Below are positions 61,930 to 64,000 of a DNA stretch of 64,000 nt, piece by piece. Position 1 is the first letter of the stretch; each line of letters begins with the position of its first letter. Position numbers and translations under genes: made by a program. The notes under the pieces were generated by a model that did not search any database, had not been told where the DNA came from, and saw only the letters and a list, made by a program, of their open reading frames with translations. This DNA comes from UBA6522 sp965262365 (GTDB taxonomy: Bacteria; Pseudomonadota; Gammaproteobacteria; Steroidobacterales; Rariloculaceae), in assembly GCA_965262365.1 (NCBI GenBank), contig OZ253541.1, forward strand, positions 3,472,001 through 3,536,000, read 5' to 3'.

Positions 61930-62530
61930 CGGCGCCAACCCCCTGCATCGGAATTCGCTGGAATCCGAGAGAACCTCGCCCGGTGTCTCGAAACCGGCGA
62001 GCTTGCACGGACCGGGCGCTCGCTCGATGTTGATGAACACCATTGGCCCGAGACGGTCGCCGCCATCCGCCTGCGGGCGCCCACTGGCTGGCGCCGTGGC
62101 GAGATGCTCAATCAGCGCTGGCGAGGCATCGGAGCGAATGTCATCAAGCTGCTCGACTCGAAGACCGGGTGCGCCCCGTGCCGCTCGGAGGGGCCGCGTG
62201 GGCCATCGCAGAGGCGTTGCCGGCGCCACGCAGCAAAGTTGCCTTCCCGTTCCCGAAGTTGCCGGTTGCCGTGACGGGCATGGACTCGCCGCATGTTGGC
62301 GAACGGTTTGTGCGGATGCCGATCCTGGCAAGGTGCGGCTGCATGACCTGCGCCATGCCGCCGCCACGAGCCATGAGGTCATGTCGGGCGAGAAGCTGCC
62401 GCCGGTTGGCAGGCTGCCTGGATATCGGCGATACGAAACCGCGGCGGTTTACGCTCGCCTTGGCGATGCGTACCTGGTCGGAGCGAGGCGGGGGGATGAG
62501 GTCGGTAGCGTCTTTGCACGGGCCATGAGA
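61930..62530 (+). pseudogene. Frameshifted tyrosine-recombinase remnant
   Basis: Parts of an integrase are spread over three frames. Frame 1 reads 'WPETVAAIRLRAPTGWRRGEML' (parts) and 'LLDSKTG' up to about 62172. The next frame reads 'VPLGGAAWAIAEALPAP' and 'FPFPKLPVA'. A third reads 'KVRLHDLRHAAATSHEVMSG' and 'YETAAVYARLGDAYLV' up to about 62530. The usual 'LLGH' box reads LPGY. The arm-binding domain is lost. It differs in sequence from the two integrases at 41.8-44.2 kb, so it belongs to another, older insertion. Confidence 0.75.
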
Positions 62531-62832
62531 CCCCGAGCTATCGTGCATGGCGTATTCGTTCACGCCCTCGTCGGGGCGGGGAACCGGCGCAACCCGGTGC
62601 GCTTCGGAACCGACCCTCACCCTCCCGGCATGATCGGGGTAACGCGATCTGCGGTTGGCGGCGGGCTGCCGGCTGGACCCGGACCGAGATCGACGTCGCC
62701 GTGCCTTGGGCTGGATTTTGCAGGATGGATCGCGCACCCTTACCGGCACGGAGGCGGAGCGGATCGTGCCATCCACCACGCGGCAACCGGTGCACGAACT
62801 CAAGGCGACCGTCAGAGAACAGGCTGTCATCC
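62531..62832. other. Stretch between integrase remnant and ihfA
   Basis: About 300 bases without a supported gene. A plus-strand frame at 62655-62864 (with 'LGWILQDGSRTLTGTEAERI') has protein-like composition but overlaps the ihfA start and has no recognised family. pheT, which precedes ihfA in many gammaproteobacteria, is not here. Confidence 0.4.
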
Positions 62833-63135
62833 ATGGTGTCATTGACCAAGGCGAAAATGACTGAATCGTTGTTCAACGAACTCGGCCTCAACAAGCGGGA
62901 TGCGCGCGAGTTGGTGGATGCATTCTTCGAGGATCTGAGGGAGTCCCTGGCAAGCGGAGAACAAGTCAAACTGTCCGGTTTCGGCAATTTCGACTTGCGG
63001 GACAAGAACCGGCGGCCCGGACGCAACCCGAAGACCGGCGAGCAAATCCCCATTACGGCGCGGCGGGTGGTCACCTTCCACCCCGGCCTGAAGCTGAAGG
63101 CGCGAGTCGAGGTCTATGCTGGAACCGGGGGATAA
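62833..63135 (+). CDS. ihfA: Integration host factor alpha subunit
   Basis: DNA-bending histone-like protein, heterodimer with IhfB. The 100 residues from ATG 62833 (MVSLTKAKMTESLFNELGL) continue with 'EQVKLSGFGNFDLRDKNRRP', 'GRNPKTGEQIPITARRVVTF' and 'HPGLKLKARVE', nearly identical to other IhfA proteins. It overlaps the MerR-type gene by 20 bp, the usual ihfA-merR pair. IHF is also used by many integrases and relaxosomes. Confidence 0.97.
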   Translation: MVSLTKAKMTESLFNELGLNKRDARELVDAFFEDLRESLASGEQVKLSGFGNFDLRDKNRRPGRNPKTGEQIPITARRVVTFHPGLKLKARVEVYAGTGG

Positions 63136-63472
63136 CGCGGAACTTCCCCCGATTCCGGACAAGCGCTATTTCACAATCGGCGAGGTGAGCGAATTGTGTG
63201 CGGTCGAGCCGCACGTGCTCCGCTACCGGGAGCAGGAGTTCCCGCAGCTCAAGCCGGTAAAACGCTGCGGCAACCGCCGCTACTACCGGCGCCAGGATGT
63301 CCTCATCATCCGGCAGATTCGCGGTTTGCTGTACTCCGGGGGCTTCACCATCGATGGAGCGCGACAGAAGCTGGCCGGGGACGAAGCACGCACGGACCTC
63401 AGCCAAAGCCGGCAGATTATCCGGCAAGTGCGTACCGAACTGGAGGACATGCTCCGATCGTTGCCGCGTTAG
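63116..63472 (+). CDS. MerR-family regulator adjacent to ihfA
   Basis: 118 residues. The winged-helix part is 'RYFTIGEVSELCAVEPHVLRYREQEFPQLKPVKR' (parts) with 'GNRRYYRRQDVLIIRQIRGLLYSGGFTI' (parts), matching the MerR-like protein that follows ihfA in gammaproteobacteria. No metal-binding cysteines are seen at the C-terminus. The target is unknown. In many species a tRNA-Pro gene follows; none was found here. Confidence 0.93.
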   Translation: MLEPGDNAELPPIPDKRYFTIGEVSELCAVEPHVLRYREQEFPQLKPVKRCGNRRYYRRQDVLIIRQIRGLLYSGGFTIDGARQKLAGDEARTDLSQSRQIIRQVRTELEDMLRSLPR

Positions 63473-63661
63473 CCCGTACCGCGCGCTCATGCAGCGCAGG
63501 TTGCGAGCATGCCATGGACCGGATCTGGCAGGACCATCGCAAAGTGCCGTGGACGGTGAAAAGGGTGTGACAATTGAGCCCCGCGATGGTCATGCGGTCG
63601 CGGTCGGCGGGCATGGCGTGTAGCTCATCCTGGAGCCGGTCGGGTTCCGGGTCCGTGCCGG
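63473..63661. other. Spacer after the MerR-type gene
   Basis: No gene or tRNA is visible. A weak GC-rich inverted repeat (GCGCGCTCATGCAGCGC) follows the stop by 7 bp but lacks a T-run. Confidence 0.35.
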
Positions 63662-63904
63662 TCAGCCCCGGCCCGTGCCTTCGAACAGCGCGTCGGCCCG
63701 AATCCGATTGCGCGCCTGCATCCGCTGGATGGCGGCCTCGACGGTATTGCAGGCGATCGGCCGATGCACGAATACCGGCTTGTCCTGGCCAATCCGGTGC
63801 GCCCGGTCCATTGGCCGGCGTTCCACCGCCGGGTTACACCAGGGATCGTAGACGATGACGGCGGCGGCCGCGGTCGGGTTGCCGCCCAGCCTCCCGTGCC
63901 TCAA
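63662..63904 (-). pseudogene. C-terminal fragment of a SNF2-family helicase
   Basis: The frame reads 'AAVIVYDPWCNPAVERRPMD' then 'RAHRIGQDKPVFVHRPIACN' and 'TVEAAIQRMQARNRIRADAL'. This follows motifs V-VI and the tail of SNF2/HepA helicases ('YDPWWNPAVE.QA.DRAHRIGQ.KPV.VYRLI...TVEE'). The preceding 'KAGG.GLNLTAAD' region is distorted (GRLGGNPTAA) and the rest of the protein is absent upstream within the window. It is therefore a remnant. Confidence 0.7.
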
Positions 63905-64000
63905 TGTACCGGCCCATCATCGCCATGGGAGGATCGCGTGTCCGGCGTCTACTATTCTTTTCTTCGCCCGACAAAATAATTGTCGCTGAACGCTCGTGCC

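Noticed and set aside
63473..63661. Expected tRNA-Pro gene after ihfA-merR
   Set aside because: No cloverleaf or TTCGA-containing T-arm could be found in this interval.
1..64000. CRISPR array, rRNA or complete tRNA genes
   Set aside because: No regularly spaced repeats with unique spacers, no rRNA segments and no complete tRNA cloverleaf were recognised anywhere in the window.

Overview
The window is GC-rich chromosomal DNA of a gammaproteobacterium. Three things point there: a complete division and cell wall (dcw) cluster in gammaproteobacterial order, and the neighbourhoods rsmI-rnpB-mraZ, lpoA-yraN-diaA, petABC-sspA and ihfA-merR. It is not an enterobacterium. Several mobile elements, broken genes and secreted enzymes with few relatives suggest an uncultured, probably environmental or host-associated lineage; that last point is inference.

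Core region (1-37.8 kb). A partial pilC is followed by dciA (-), secA and mutT (+), then zapD, coaE and pilD (-). The dcw operon runs on the minus strand from 25.1 to 7.5 kb: mraZ-rsmH-ftsL-ftsI-murE-murF-mraY-murD-ftsW-murG-murC-murB-ftsQ-ftsA-ftsZ-lpxC. It is very compact, with most junctions being four-base ATGA or GTGA overlaps, and it has no ddl gene. A sigma-70-type promoter and three TGG-type boxes at 10-bp pitch (a MraZ operator) precede mraZ. RNase P RNA and rsmI (-) follow, diverging from lpoA, yraN and diaA/gmhA (+). Next are three genes for exported proteins: a Tat-signal MmgE/PrpD protein, a DUF6152-like protein and an NHL-type beta-propeller. Then come sspA and the cytochrome bc1 genes petABC (-), and a DegS-like protease (+) whose catalytic Asp reads as Glu.

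Accessory region (37.8-62.8 kb). This is a patchwork island. It starts with an intact IS66-family element (25-bp perfect inverted repeats, 8-bp target duplication) that carries a DUF4338 (DruA-like) gene coupled to its transposase. A small inverted-repeat element with related ends lies beside it. Then come two tandem tyrosine recombinases (the first broken by a stop), an IS1634-family element, and a mobilization module (membrane protein plus MobF relaxase, with a ribbon-helix-helix protein further on). A 594-codon TOPRIM protein of unknown role lies within the module. A minus-strand group follows with a DUF2493/SLOG protein, a Toprim primase-like protein, SSB, a protein with five zinc ribbons and several small genes. 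A plus-strand UPF0149 pair and a frameshifted integrase remnant close the island. No type IV secretion genes are visible, so this looks like a mobilizable rather than self-transmissible element, now partly decayed.

Right edge (62.8-64 kb). The core genes ihfA and a MerR-type regulator return, followed by a fragment of a SNF2-type helicase. The strongest candidates for something new are the TOPRIM protein (51542-53326), the five-zinc-ribbon protein (59094-60110) and the DUF4338 gene travelling inside the IS66 element.
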